Assembly: GCA_035041965.1 (NCBI GenBank)
Contig: JAPYMA010000316.1
Span: 124,001 to 188,000 of the forward strand
Length of the DNA stretch: 64,000 nucleotides
Origin: Anisakis pegreffii
Lineage: Eukaryota > Nematoda > Chromadorea > Rhabditida > Anisakidae
Direction of reading: 5' to 3'
Positions 23,554 to 37,187 of the stretch are shown here, one piece after another. Under the pieces are notes generated by a model. The model did no database searches. It saw only the letters and a list, made by a program, of their open reading frames with translations, and was not told the DNA's origin. How positions within the stretch are numbered: position 1 is the stretch's first letter; every line of letters starts with the position of its first letter. Made by a program: the position numbers and the translations under genes.

Positions 23554-24645
23554 ATGTTCCACTACATTGCATTGGTCCTTTCCGCATTCATATCTGTTAG
23601 CTTGGCTGTGCCGATAATCCCGAATCTACAACTCGAACACACCTTGCAAACTCTGCAAAAATCTAGCCAATGTGCCTTCCCGAACGGCACCGACACATCG
23701 CTCCATGCGTTCAACTGCGATGGATCTCGTAAAATCGCAATCAAATCAGTTCAAGTATTGAACGCAAACGGCCAGCCAATGTATCCGATCAGTCTGAAGG
23801 AAAAAATCACTCTTGTGTTCCAAGCTGACAATCACGGAGATGTGGTAATGGAATCATATCAATGTTCACTAACCTTGCTTTTTAATGCAGTATCCAGTTT
23901 CGACTGTCATACGTGATTGATAACTTTTTGAGTGATGTCAATACTCGATACTCAAAGAAGCAATACTTGTTTTGCATCTGTCATTGAATTACATATCGAG
24001 TATCTTATCAATTCGCACATTCCAGTACGTCGCTCAAACAGTGAATATCGTAGTGAAGAAGTACCAGAAGAAGCAATTCGGATCCGGATGCGCTTGGAAA
24101 GAGATCTCAACGTATGGTCTCTTGTGAGTTCTCAGTGATATTTAAATTCTCAGCGATATATGTATACAACAGATGCCATCCATTGTAATGTATCCACTTT
24201 TCCTTTCTCAGCAAAAATACCTATTTGAACGACGAATGCTCATTCAGGAATAGCATGAACGGCTGTCTTGCGAAAAATTGCCCGATACAGAAGGGTCAGC
24301 TCGAACTCCATATACCACTCGATCTTACCGCTTGGAGTGGTTTGATCAGCATGCTGGCCATCGACGTTAGACAACATATTTCATTTGTTCTCAACTGCAA
24401 ACTGCAACATTCACCTTATAAACACTACTTTGCCGGTCTTTTAATGTAGTTTATAGACGAACTCAGTCCGGAATTTTAGTTTCTGGTTCAGTGAACAAAA
24501 ACCTAGAAAATTTCTCTCAAATCCGCCTAAAATAATCTAATTTCAGGGCGTTTATGAGTTGGAACTCAGATTTTATAACGACAATAAAGGAGCCCCAAAT
24601 CACGAAGAAATTTCTTGCGTTGTGGCGCAAACGAAAGTCGTCTGA
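23554..24645 (+). CDS. Secreted ML-domain (NPC2/MD-2-like) lipid-binding protein
   Basis: Four exons close in phase: 23554-23844, 24026-24123, 24212-24365, 24547-24645 (642 nt, 213 aa). Residues 1-~21 are a signal peptide (FHYIALVLSAFISVSL). The domain follows: AFNCDGSRKIAIKSV, ADNHGDV, GSGCAWKEIS, NDECSF, CLAKNCPIQKGQ, and the closing strand YELELRFYND with ISCVVAQTKVV. The paired cysteines and the CPI(Q)KG motif are typical of ML proteins, which bind sterols or other lipids in a beta-sandwich; the exact ligand cannot be told. A TCTTCAG acceptor 29 nt before the ATG could be a trans-splice site. It is the only plus-strand gene in the window I am sure of and converges on SART1. Confidence 0.88.
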
Positions 24646-25356
24646 AATCGCATCGTTGCGGCTCAAACATTACGCTGTTGACAATCTTACGATTGATCCT
24701 ATCATTTGTAGAACACAATTCAGCCTCGATTTAGATTTAGAAAAGCTCCACTTAGCCCTGCCGAGGAATCCAAAAAAAATCACCGTGAATAATTTTTCCG
24801 CATTTCTTCCATCAAAATCAAAAAATCTCCATAATCCGTTGCTTGATTCGGAAAGAAAAACTGCTTTTCTTCCATTGTAGCTAATGAAAAGTAAACTAAT
24901 TGAATTCCGTGATTCCGCATTGATCTCATCTTATCAAAACCACTATAATGACAATAATAACAACACAAACACGAAGACTGTATGTTAATAAAATACTGAG
25001 AACTTTTATCGGCAATATGAAAACAAATGAACAAAGAGAATCGAGCAAACAATTAACGATAAACGATTAAAACAACAAAGAATGTTTCAAATTCAGTCAA
25101 ATATCGCTAGTCATCACATAAAAAGCAAACTAAAACTGACAACGAAACACAACAATCTTAAATTGTTCACTCAAAACATTTACGTGCCAAAGAGAAGAGT
25201 CAACGAAACAACATTATAATACGAACCAAGTCATTGTCAATTTCATTATTAGTCAACGAAAAACGTTTCACCATCCGCAATCTATCAAACATGTCAAAAT
25301 CCATCAAATCAAATTGACCGACTGCTCCAGTATGCATCACAATTCTCCACTTCACT
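24646..25356. other. Convergent 3' ends of the ML gene and SART1
   Basis: About 700 bp of AT-rich sequence between two stop codons facing each other. A plus-strand AATAAA at about 24987 could end the ML transcript. No further gene is seen. Confidence 0.5.
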
Positions 25357-28300
25357 TCAAGTATCAATCCTTCTTGAGTGGTGCCCTGCAATTTGATCAT
25401 CACAATCATCATATCACCTTAGCAACATTACAATGTCCAAGGCCTTAATAACAGCAACAATGATGATATCAATACTGCTTACAGTCATAATAAAAATAAT
25501 AACATAACGTCAACAGTGACAATGCAAACGAAACTGACCCTGTATCACGACCAGATCCACTCAGGATGATATACGGTGATTGTAGACTTTCCTGTTTCTT
25601 CAACTGCTTCTGAAGAGTACCCAACGGTGTATCCATTGAATTCATTTTCTTCATTAATTCCTTCTTCTCCATTTTCGCTTGACGTCTTTCAATTTGTCGT
25701 TTGCCTGGACCCTTACCATGGAACCTTAAAATACGCATTCATCTCATTATAATAAAACTTATCCATTCCATGCTCAATCAGTTCATCAAAAAACCCCGAA
25801 TTTTCAGCTAAAATTCTTAGTTTCGTGCTATTCCCATGAACCCTTCCATTCGAAGACTTAACCATACATAATCTCTAGCTTTTTACTTTTCTAAAATCGA
25901 ATATTGTCGCTACGGAATAAAAACGCAAAAAATAGCAACACATTCACACACATAATAACGGAATTTGAATATTACTACGTTTGCTGATAGACACGACAAT
26001 AATCATCTCACAATCAGATGATAATGATAACACCAATAGCAACCGAAAAAAAAAAACAACAAAGAATCATGCTAACTTCCAAGAGAGCACTCTGAATGCA
26101 TCCTTCGATTCCATCTCACGCCCGCGTTCATCGATGTACGTAATTCGGATGTCAGGTTTATAATCGCTCTTCTCCGGGAACGGTCTCACCGGCCCTGTTC
26201 CCGTCGTACCCATGCGCTCCAGTTTTTTTGTGTACTTCTCCTCGATATCACTGTAACAATCAATCCGTCAATCATTAAAAACACTCTCTCAACACTTCAT
26301 ACCGCAACGATAATACACAATCACACTCAGCACTAACAGTTCCATAAGAGATATTAACAGCGAAACAATTCATCTATTCATTAATTGAATACAATTTAGC
26401 ACTTACTATTTTCCGACTTCAATCTGCGAGAATCGTTTATTTTCGAGATGCTTTAACGATGGACCATTGACTTTTCTCTCTTTGCCCTGATCCAAATAGC
26501 CCTTTTCTGCAGCCAACTTCACCATTGCGGCCATACCTTTCGTTACATCACGTTCCTCACCTAGCACGTTGTATGGCCCGTCATCATCGCTATCCTTTAA
26601 TTATAACAAAAATTATCACAAACAGGGACATTGTTCGTTCATCTTCCACAACGTGCACACCACTTAGTTCCTAGATAATACATGGTTATCAACATGTTTT
26701 CCATTCCGTATGCACAAATTCGTGTTTGTTTGAAGTCAATTACTTTAAGAATAACTTTCACTTTAAGAATATCTTCTCTGAATTAGGTCAGTTCAAACAG
26801 AATCAAATCCATAAACTTTTTCAATACAATTTGTACCTCTTTATAGTCTGTTAACAACCTTAATAAAAGTTTCACTTCGACGTTTCTCCGATTTCTTAAA
26901 CGTATCTCTCTGCGTAGGTGCAAAAATTGAATAAATTATTGAATCAAACTAATTGACCGATCAATGAAATCGAATGCGAGATACAAATTCACTAAAAATA
27001 CACCGACAACTAACCAAATCCCCCTCAGAGAATCCTCTGCTTCTGGAAGTGGACTGCTGCTGAGACCCGTCATCGAGAGCTGCTCCCGAAGTCGTTGCTT
27101 GAGTCCATTTACCTTTTAGTTGTTTTGTTTTCTCTCGTCCTTTTTGTCGCCTTAATCCACTTCTTTCATCGATTAAAAAAACAATCACACAAAATTCTTA
27201 AACACCAGCAAAAAAGGCAAACAAAACATCGAGCAAATTAGCCCAACTAAATTTCGACTTCTACTCGCTCCGAGCAATATAAACAATCGATTTATCACTA
27301 CAATAGCGCCACTGATATATCGATAACAAATGCTACTAATCCTTGAATTCTCCATTGTATGAATGAACAAATCTGTTGCAAAAATGCCAAGCGCAATGAC
27401 CAGATAAAATTCTTCTCACAAACCATTTATTAATAACGTCATCAACATTCATATCTTCATCATCGTCACGCTCCGGAACAATTTCCTGTTTCATATCCTC
27501 AGCTGCCGCCACAACGGCTTGAGCCCGAGCCAACGCTTCGGCCTCCTTCAATTCACTCACGTCAACCACATCCTTACGATTGCCCGCCAAACCATACGTT
27601 GGGATTTCACCTTGAAATTGAACAAAACATTCACTGGGATAGTAGATGTTTGTTGAGATAATCATCATTTTAAATCAGCTATTGAAGTCAACAAACAGTT
27701 CATAAGACTGATAAGTAGCCAACGAAATTGAAAACTAACCCAAACCACGACAATATTCCATAGTTGAGTCAATGACAACACCATTGCTAGATTCCTCGTT
27801 TAGTCTCTCTTGTTCCATACTTTCTTCATCCAATGGCTCTTCCTTTATTCGATGTTCCTCTATCATCTCATGTACCTTCAACAAATTCACTCATTCTAAA
27901 TCCACATTCTAGTCAGAAACTAAAGGATTTTTCTCGCTTCTCCCAATGAAAATTGACCTTCCTCCGGCAAAACCCCACTCCCCATCCCTTTTCCAGACTA
28001 AACCCAAAGACAAATGAACATTTTCATCCCATACTCAACACAGTTATTACTTCAACTCCTGCTAATTATTCCATTTCCATTCTTTATTCAAACACAATAC
28101 CTGTAATCGCAATCAATAACTTCCTCTGTTCTTTCGGACATAAGTTCTAATTCAATCGAGCAGAATTTTCACATAAAATCATATTCTTTGCAGTTGGACC
28201 ATCCAAAAAAGAAATAAAATGCACAAGTAACAATACATACTTTTGCTGCTGAATCCACTTCAGTATCTTCCTTCTTAATCTCAGCTTGTCGTATCTTTCG

Positions 28301-31300
28301 GGCTCTCTCCAGCACTGATGATAACTCATCTTCGGCATCATCCTCGATCACAACTCCAGTCAAATCAACACCTCCGACCAAATCGTCTTCAATTGCAACA
28401 TTTTAAGACAGAAATTAATTTTTCGTGCTTGTAGAAAATTTGGCTGACTTGACTTTGGAAAGACTCCATTTGAATATTAAAAAAGTTAGAAGTCTATAAC
28501 GTGCTAAACGACATCTACCTACATGGTTTAAGTTTACAAAATTCACGAAGCTGCTCATGATGACCTATTTATGATGCTTGAAGACTGGATCAAACGAATA
28601 AATATGTGAATAAATAAAAAGCTTGAGACCTATCTCATTCCGAGATTACCACTAAAAGATGAATCAAACTGCGCTAACAAAAATGTCAACGCCAACTTCA
28701 AAATGAATCAAATCTCCAAAACAATCACCAGAATAAATACAAGAATAAACAACATACCATCATCGTCATCCGATTCTTCATCTTCCTTCTCCTCTCGTTC
28801 CACGAATTTATTCAATAACTGTATATCTACCAATCCACTCGTCTCAGCTCTTTGCCATTTTCCATCACTCTTCGCTATGCCCTTCTCACTTCCGTCTTCA
28901 TTCACCTCACCGTCCTCCAACTTCTTCGATCCATCCGTTTGCGCCTGTTTTGCCTCATCGTCTACCTCAGCTGCCGTTTCTTGCTTAACTTTATGAGCCA
29001 AAGATCCCACTTTATGAGCAGCCAGTCTTAATGCCCTTAAAGACCAAACCATTAGCCGTTAGCCGTATAAGAAACCATCAATTTGATCGAAACTCTCACT
29101 CAAAACTGACAAAAAGTTTTGCTCGAAACCGAATGGCACAACAAAGTTCGAAATGTTATCATCAAGTCTGATGCAAACAACAACATCACTCACATTTAAC
29201 CATATCACACCACTCCATTATTACAAACGATAAAACCACTCTCCATCAAGTACCACCTCATTAATTCTACAAACACAGTTAATTGTCGTCACCAACTCAC
29301 CTCGCTTTTTCATCCTCCTGTGTTGTCTCTTCGGGTACCAGATCATCAGCTCTTAACACTCTCACTTTTCGTTTCCTCAATTTCTTGCCATCTTTCTTCT
29401 TGCTTGGTCGTCGGAATGATATCATCTCTTCCTGAAAGACGAAATGAAATTTTGCACAAATTCTGCTGAATCAGAAAATTAGGCTAGTCATAAGCTTAAT
29501 CAATTGTCTTCCGTATAAACTTCCACAGTTAATCGACTGATCTATCCCTTTGCAAAAGAATTCAAATACACCATCTAGATATCGTTTTGCTCTTCGCATC
29601 TTCTACATTCTATTAATGAAGCAACGAATACAGAATAATCGCAACAAACGAATCAACCAGAAGCGTACCGCTGTATAGAATTCACTCGCAACTCTATATT
29701 TCTGGTTCTCGATAGATTCTAATCGTTTATTTGCCATCATAAGATTCTTTCGTATCAACATCTCCTGACGTTCCTTCTCCAGGTCCACCTCACCACTTTC
29801 ATCCAATCGGAACATTTGTCGTTCCTCACCTTCCAACTCTTCATCATATTTCGACAGCACAGTTTTTGCTTTATGCTGTAATTAAATAACCACAAATACT
29901 TCCATGACTAGACCTTCATGAATTCATCACTACGACCAATCTATCTCAACGCTCATGCACCGAAACTTCCGTCTCTTTTCTCAGTAGAAAACTTTTATTT
30001 TCGATCGAAAGTCATACTCAATTCTCTTCAAATCAAAATTTAAAGAACACACGAAACCAAAAATTCGGTAAATGAATACTCAAACAAGTGGAATAAAATT
30101 TGATTACACTCGAATCGCTCACCACTCCGTAATCATCCAGCGATTCCTCTGGGTACGGTTGATATGAACCCTTCTTCTTTCTCAATTCAGCATTCTTCGC
30201 GTATTTCGTATTATCAACAATATTCGGATTCACCAAAACTTCATCACCCTCAGCCAGCACATCTTAAATTCACATATTTCATAACAAATTCACAATATCT
30301 ACCTACCTTTCAACATTATTTATGAACAACAAAAACATATGACCATATCAAATCACTCTCAGATGTCGCATAAACTTTCTAGGAGCTATCGTTTAAGAAG
30401 AGATAATACTGTTGCTTGATATGACAAATCTGACCAGATCAAGTCAAAAATATGATAGACATAGCAGTAATGTATTGTAAATGATCAGAAAGTTATCAAT
30501 ATCAACACACTATCATCGATAAAATATTCTGGAGCCATACGAATATAAAACTGTCAAATTTCGAAGGTTATCTGAGGACTGCTCACAATCGATGAGGTGA
30601 TCTACAGCGATCGGGATTATGATCCAAAAAACAGAACAAACAACAAGCAAAAGCTAATCAACCTCGATCCTCTAGCACCAAAACAGTTTCGTTGCCTTCG
30701 AGGAAATCCTCCTTCGAGTGTCCCACCACTAAACCAGCCGTATCCGATTTCTGCTGAAAGATAATCAAACTTCAGAATATCTTTCATAAACCTTTCTGTG
30801 ATCACACTGATTTTTCTCTATCCATTCAATGAAATTTCTTTATATATCATAACATCATATCTGCAGTGACGACTAACTTTTTGCTGACGTTTCTTCTTCT
30901 GAATATTTTCGGCTCTTCGTTTCTTCTCGTCTTCAATCATTGTATCAACTCCAAATTCTGCGTCCATATCATCCAACAACTTTGCCTTAAACGCGTTCAT
31001 TTATGCTTTCAAAATATACTTGGAAACAACTGTAACACAGAACACATATCAGTACAATCCATGAACCTAAAATCATTCATCACTGAATAAATTCCTCAAT
31101 ACAATTTAAAAGACCAACTCGTTCTTCAGCTCGTTTTCTCTCTTCCTCCATTTGTCTGTTCTTAATCACCCAGGCAGAAGCGTCTTCATCAGAATCCGAC
31201 TCGGCTAATCCTTTCGTTTTCAGAACTTTATCGTAGATTCGACGCTTTTCACGCATCACCTGAAAGCGTGAAAGCATTTGACTTAAGTGGAGTTATTTAA

Positions 31301-32274
31301 AGTCATTGATCACTCAAGTTACAAAGTGGGTATTAGTTTACTAACCTGAAGTTTCTCTTTGACTTCTTCGGCACGTTTCTTCTCACCCATATGTTCAGGC
31401 ACTTTGTGAACGAATTCCATGCCATCCTCAACGACAACTTTCTCTTTTGAATCACTCCCATTCTCAGACTCTTTCGCCTTCGGACCATCGTTCATTTCTA
31501 GTGGTGCCAAACCCAATTGTTTACGCAATTTATTCGTTTCTTCTATTGATAAACTCTCCTCCCTGCAGTCGTCACAATTCAATTATTGTTAAATGAAACA
31601 CAATGATGGTAGTGCATTTAGTCGAAATGATAATACTTAACAACAGACATAGCCTTACTTCTTATTAGCACTGTTAACAGGTGAGGGTGATTTGGACGCT
31701 ACATCACGCTCGCTTCGACGGCTTTTCTCTGGCTTACGACGAGATCTGCAAAGCAACATTTAGAAAGGAACACTGATACTTCATCAAAATCAATGCAAAA
31801 GTGCCCTGACAGTGGGAAGAAATCACGAATTATTTTGATTGCTTAGTTTCGGACACATTCTTTTCCGAGAATTCAAAACAGGCAACGAGAAAACGATAGA
31901 GCTCTCCATATTTCACACGTAAATCGCCACCTTTCACATGAAAATCGTCATCGTTTATATGGATATGGCTATAGCCAGCATAGAAATGCTCAGGTTCAAG
32001 AGAAAATCACTACATTCAATATTATTGAGAGATGAGATTTGATTTTAAAATTTCTAAGCATAAACAGTTATTTGGTGACTGTGTAAAGCAATGTTTCAAT
32101 AGATATGATACTATGAAAAAGTTGGAAATGAACTTCGAAAACAAACTTTGATGGCGGAGAAGTGGAACGTGAACGTCTCCGTTGTTCTCTAGCATCGTCC
32201 GAAGAGTCGTCTCCTGCTCCACTACGATGTTTCCGTTTATGACTTCGTGATGAGCTTTCTCGATCACGACCCAT
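25357..32274 (-). CDS. SART1: SART1 / Snu66, U4/U6.U5 tri-snRNP protein
   Basis: About 18 exons from ATG 32274 to TGA 25357, roughly 890 aa (human ~800). It stabilises the tri-snRNP in the nucleus before spliceosome activation. Seen in order: an Arg/Ser-rich start (MGRDRESSSRSHKRKH); the Hub1/UBL5-binding HIND motif (LSIEETNKLRKQLGLAPL, ~31.5 kb); KAKLLDDMDAEFGV; DFLEGNETVLVLEDR; ELRKKKGSYQPY; VLSKYDEELEGE; GEIPTYGLAGNR; RVLSWKFHGKGPGK; MDTPLGTLQKQ; and SPYIILSGSG near the end. These match the conserved SART1 blocks. The last exon, 25385-25357, adds only a few residues (HHSRRIDT). The junction between exon 13 (~27.6-27.4 kb) and exon 14 (~27.14-27.01 kb) could not be resolved in phase by eye; all other junctions I checked fit. 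Confidence 0.95.
29112..29137. repeat. Intron copy of the hairpin-arm motif
   Basis: AGTTTTGCTCGAAACCGA within a SART1 intron matches the 3' arm of the imperfect hairpin at 37.62-37.71 kb almost exactly. It indicates a short dispersed repeat family. Confidence 0.6.
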
Positions 32275-33059
32275 TTTCACTTAATAAACTACTCATTTAT
32301 GAACTGAATTCAATAAATTCACTAATTTTTTCACGATGAATCGAAATCACAACATGCACTGAGGAGTTTAAGAATAGAATGGAGTTGTCTTCTGGAAAAT
32401 GTGAGTGATCTTAGCTGGGAATACTAGTCTCTGGGAGGGAGTTAAGGCACCCATGACCGAGAAGCTAGTGCCCAGGCAAGAAAATGATGATTGAGAAGGA
32501 TATCGATGATCTTGCAAAACTGAAGGACATGAATAAATCAACTCATGCATCTTATGATTTCAATAGATTATTCACTTACGAATAAATGATCAATTACTGA
32601 GCAATGATACTGTCTCGACTGTCTGATCAGTAAAGTTATTTCTGTAAATCTAGTGAAAAATTTCCGTGAAATTCACTCCCTTTCATGGAAAAAAGATTGA
32701 ACTTGCTGAATTCAATTTTAAATTCAATGCTTAATGCGAATAACTCTAGCTTGCAAATAAAATAAAGCGGTATGCTGATCATTCGCCAAGCACGAACGTA
32801 GCGACAGTTCGCCAAGTGACCCAGAACTGATATTTTTATCTCATATGTTCAGAAATGTGAATTTCTTACCCATTCAACGAATTTAAATCCGAGCAGTCTA
32901 TACATCGTTTTGTAGCCCATATGCAGGAGAATAAAACCTGATCTGTAGAGCGGACAACAATAAAGATATACTCGAGATTTTGGTTTGATGTATAACGGTT
33001 CAATGAAGAACTGAAACTGTTTCCTATGCAACAGGAAAAACCATAGGCACGATATATAC

Positions 33060-33700
33060 AATCTTCTAATAGAGATTGAGTATTTTAAGTATTGAGTAGT
33101 AGAGATTGAGTATTGAGTATTGAGTAAAACTCCATGAACTTTGACCAGAAATGTTAACTTACCAGATTTGTACCAATTGGAATGATCAGTGATGATAATC
33201 AATTGGTATATATTGGATTATTTGAAATTCTATGTGTTCTGAGAGAATTAATTAGTAATGAAGATGCCTATCTTGTAGACAAGATTCAGCAGTTTCGAAA
33301 AATGCAATGAACCATAACTAAAAATGCTGAGTTACGAGAGCTGTGCTACTTGGCATGATCGATGATGATGTTTAGTGATCATAATTGGTACATACTGGAT
33401 GAAGTGAAATTCTCTGTCCTGAGAGAAATCAGTACTAAGGAAGATGCCTATATCCGAGATTAGTGATGCCATCCCAGGATGAATTCCATCATTCCGACGG
33501 AATTGTTCATTCTGAATCCGAATTCCAATTGGAATTGTCGGATTTTTCCGACCAACTATTGTTCGGATGCCATCATTAGCCGAGATTCACAATCAGCAAT
33601 TTCCAAAGATGCAATAAACTTCGACCGGGAATGCTAATTTACAAGAGTTATGCTACTTCGCACAATGTTCAATAGCCACAACTTGAAATATAGAAATATG
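33060..33700. repeat. Degenerate tandem repeat, three long copies
   Basis: Three diverged copies share, in order, an AAACTTTGACC-like start, a (TTTGTACC or GAGCTGTGCTACTT)-like segment, GATCATAATTGGTA/ATCAATTGGTAT, TGAAATTCT, CTGAGAGAA and GAAGATGCCTAT. They begin near 33130, 33305 and 33600; the third is truncated. A short GAGTATTGAGTA repeat precedes them at 33075-33125. Confidence 0.7.
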
Positions 33701-34433
33701 TAGAGATAGGAAATTCATGGCAGATGGAAGCATTTCATAGGTCCGAGAATTCTATCAGTCGTTTAATTTTAATCAAATTTTAATCACCTCTTGTTTAATA
33801 TATAACTGTTGTTAATTTAGGAGGATATGGTATATATTTCAAATCAGACTTTATGTTGTTTGTCATTGAATTGCTTCGTAGAATTTGATATCATGAATCA
33901 GTTAATTTTATTGCTCGATTGATTGTTTGAGATTAGTTTGAGAAGAGAAAATATATTCACAAATAACATTTATTATCATTTTACTTCGATATAAGCAAAT
34001 AAGAGATGGTCACCATAAAAATTTTCAAAGAAAAATATTGAACAAAATGCAACATATCGTTAAGTTACTCTAATGAAAATACACATATAAGATATGAATA
34101 ATAGTAATCGTATGCAGTAATCGTCACAACAGTCTTAACCATAACACGATAATAACGAAATGAAAACATTCTTCACGGAGAACCACTCTCCATATCACAA
34201 TTACAATAAACACAACAAGACAAGCAATAAGTTTGCATGAAAGGGCCGTTAATTTCTTCATAATTTCACATAATTTATTCGTTTTGATAGCCACCGAATT
34301 AAAGCAATGCAAAAAGCATATCATTACATATAATCAACTATGAACAAAATCGTTGAGAAATGAAAAAAAAGATTATAATACAAATGAATAAACGGACATT
34401 AAATAATTGAAAACAAACGGAACAGAGAATGTT

Positions 34434-34439
34434 TTTATT
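34434..34439 (-). terminator. Likely ARPC3 poly(A) signal
   Basis: AATAAA on the minus strand, 78 nt beyond the ARPC3 stop codon. Position and sequence suit the 3' end signal of that gene. Confidence 0.5.
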
Positions 34440-34516
34440 GTTGCTGAATGCGAACGACTTGAAGTGATATGATCAAATCTGAGTTCTTTTTGTGGCAGTC
34501 ATAATCTGAAGTTGAA

Positions 34517-35634
34517 CTAAAGAACCGTACCCGGACTCACCAAACCTTTATCCATGAATCTTCTGCGAGCGAAACACATCCACCACTGCAACAATAATGA
34601 AATAATCTCAATATTAGTATAAATTTGGACAACCAAACAGTAATTGATTAAAACAATAAATGAATAATAAGAAATCAATGCAAATAGATGAAGAGTAACC
34701 TTAAGCGGTCTATCAGTTTTCGGGTCGAAAACACGATCACAAAGACGTAACCCCAACTCTTGCCTGAGCTGCTGTAAGTATGCTCGCATAGTGTCTGAAA
34801 CGTTTACAACGTTTGAGCATAACAGTGGTTTATTGATGATAATAATAGCATTGAATGTGATCATTGTGGTAGTGATAACCTTCCTCTTGTCCTTTTGCTG
34901 GTGCTTTATACATACTGTTGAGTGGAAATTCCATTTCACCCGGAATTGGTAATTGGTGATTCAACGCCAATGAAGTCATATCTTTCACTCCTTGTGTCTT
35001 ATTCGGACTCTGCAAATCAATTACGAATTCGACCATTTCTTGTGACAACGATTTTTTTCAAAAACAAAAACAAACGCCCACAATGAAGATAATAAACGAA
35101 CCTTCTGCAATTTTCGTAAGCATTCAGAGATATAGAATGTGAGGTAAATGAGTGTACGATCGGCAGGACCTTTGATTTCGTACTCACGAAAGAAGATATT
35201 TGGTTTGAAATATGCAAGTGCTTCATCAATAATGTCTTCTCCGCTATCTGAAATTTTTTTTTTTGCATTTGGAATATGATAAACGGAATTGTGCATGAAC
35301 TCAGTGTACAGAGTCTGACACATCCTCCCTTGTAAAGCAAATAAAATGCTGATGGAACGTACTTATTCTGGGTGCAGGTCCTTTGAAGTTGGTGCGAAGT
35401 GGAAGAATGGCCATATTGGCGACTAGCAGATTCCCATCAGTGAACTTGGAATGATAGGCCTGAAAGTGATCGGAGATTCTTGAGCATCACATATGAGAGC
35501 CATACTATGGCTTTCTGGATTATCCCGGATAATTTAAGGGATTAAGCTAATTCAGTCCGTTCATACGGTCCGTTGGATCGAGTCCGTTCACAACCACCCC
35601 AAATGAAGTAAAAAGCCTGAAACCATACCGGCAT
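34517..35634 (-). CDS. ARPC3: Actin-related protein 2/3 complex subunit 3 (p21-Arc)
   Basis: Six exons close exactly: 35634-35629, 35459-35363, 35247-35102, 35009-34880, 34794-34700, 34585-34517 (543 nt, 180 aa; human 178). The first exon is only ATG-CCG, giving the [10 protein letters not shown] start of the family. Other family blocks: [87 protein letters not shown] and [14 protein letters not shown]3 is a structural subunit of the seven-protein complex that nucleates branched actin filaments in the cytoplasm. The protein ends TVL rather than at GPGQ, a small extension. Confidence 0.97.
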
Positions 35635-37187
35635 CTTGCTACTAGTCTATGCAGCACCCTTCGTCTTCGTTGTGCGATTCACAAGCCTGGAAAAGGTATA
35701 CTCGGAGTGAAAATTTGGAAAACGGCACAACAAATTGAACTGAAGACAGTCGAAGGAGTATGAAGAACAACATTAACGCTCAGAGCAGTTCATAAGATTT
35801 GACTCATGCAGCTTGAATGCTGGTTTAAAGAGCAGTTAATCTTCCGGCTTAAAGCGATAATTATAAAAGGAAATAAGGATAAAGTTTATGAGAATAATGA
35901 GTCACAGTGGATTTCCATGAACCACATTCAAAATTGTATCACGATGCCAAGTCAACCGTTCAGCATTTCGCCACAGCTCAGAACACTCCGAAATATTGGG
36001 CTGTGCCCGAAATTCATACTTTCTAAAGATTCTTAATCTTTTTTACGTTTTTGAGATTTTCAACTACTTCGTTTCATTCTATTCGAATGATATTCACAAA
36101 TTTTCTCATTTTTTTAAATTATTGAATAAATGTGTTTACTCTCATTCTCGTCATTGCACTCCTCACTCATAAAAATATTTCCACAGTGAGGAATACCTGG
36201 AGCATTCGAAATCGTATGAACGAATCTTCCACAAATATCAATCCTGACAATTAATTAGACATAATTAAGTGACTGAAAAAGCATTACCTCATACCCGAAC
36301 TTTGATCGTGCGGATTGCCAGACGATGTAGTAAATGAAACTCAGTCAGGAAGATAAAACATCCCATCAGAGACATAGATACATCGAAGAAGTCATGCTTG
36401 TTATACTGGGATCGTAGAAATATGAAGTTAGTGAGGAATCCTTAGCTTACAGAAGTACCGAACACGACGCACTTAATGCAACAGGCCAGAACAGGCATCG
36501 AAACAGGAGTAATTTCTAAGTTGTCCGCCCTATATCTCCTTTCAGCAGATCATCCTCTCCAATCCCTTTCCCTAATAATCTATCACATCGGACTTTAACG
36601 ACATGTCAGGAGGTAATCGGAAAACTGAATCAAGATCAAGAAGTATACTGTCTAAAATCATCAACAAATCAGAGATCAGAGAAATCACTTCCATGTCATA
36701 AAACAAGCATTTTGAAGACATTATTGAGCAACTACGGAAGAACTACGAAAGAAAAGGGCAGTCAGCATTATTTTGCCGACTTACCCAGTTACTCTTTGCT
36801 ATTTTTGAATTCCCCCTGTCGACCCTCTCCCCTTTCCCATAAGAAAGTTTGCCCACCTATCGGAATCCTGACTGAAGGTGAAGTTTTTGGTGGATATGTT
36901 AGCTGCATTTCATGTTCATTTCTTGCGATTATGCTGATAAATTGTTGGCTGTTGAATGAATCAAAGAGATATTTTTATTCGAGTCAATATAATATAATCA
37001 AATACAATAAAATATACACTTTTCACAATGACGATTATCAACGATCGATGATAAATTTACAATTGACGATAAAGTTATTTGTAGTATTCTTTGGTGAGTG
37101 TTACAAAATGCTGAATACAACGACTCGACTCGTTCGTGAGTGCAGCAGCAATCAACACTCGCAAACCGATCAATCACCGTATCACGT
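35635..37187. other. Intergenic between ARPC3 and the PH-like gene
   Basis: The ARPC3 promoter and the 3'UTR of the PH-like gene should be here. Plus-strand open frames at 35806-36036 and 36712-37191 have no splice or domain support. No gene seen. Confidence 0.5.

Larger units (their letters stand above)
32275..34516. other. Intergenic between SART1 and ARPC3; degenerate tandem array
   Basis: No gene seen. It should contain the SART1 promoter and the ARPC3 3'UTR. The array at 33.06-33.70 kb is listed separately. An AT-rich stretch follows to 34.4 kb. Confidence 0.55.
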
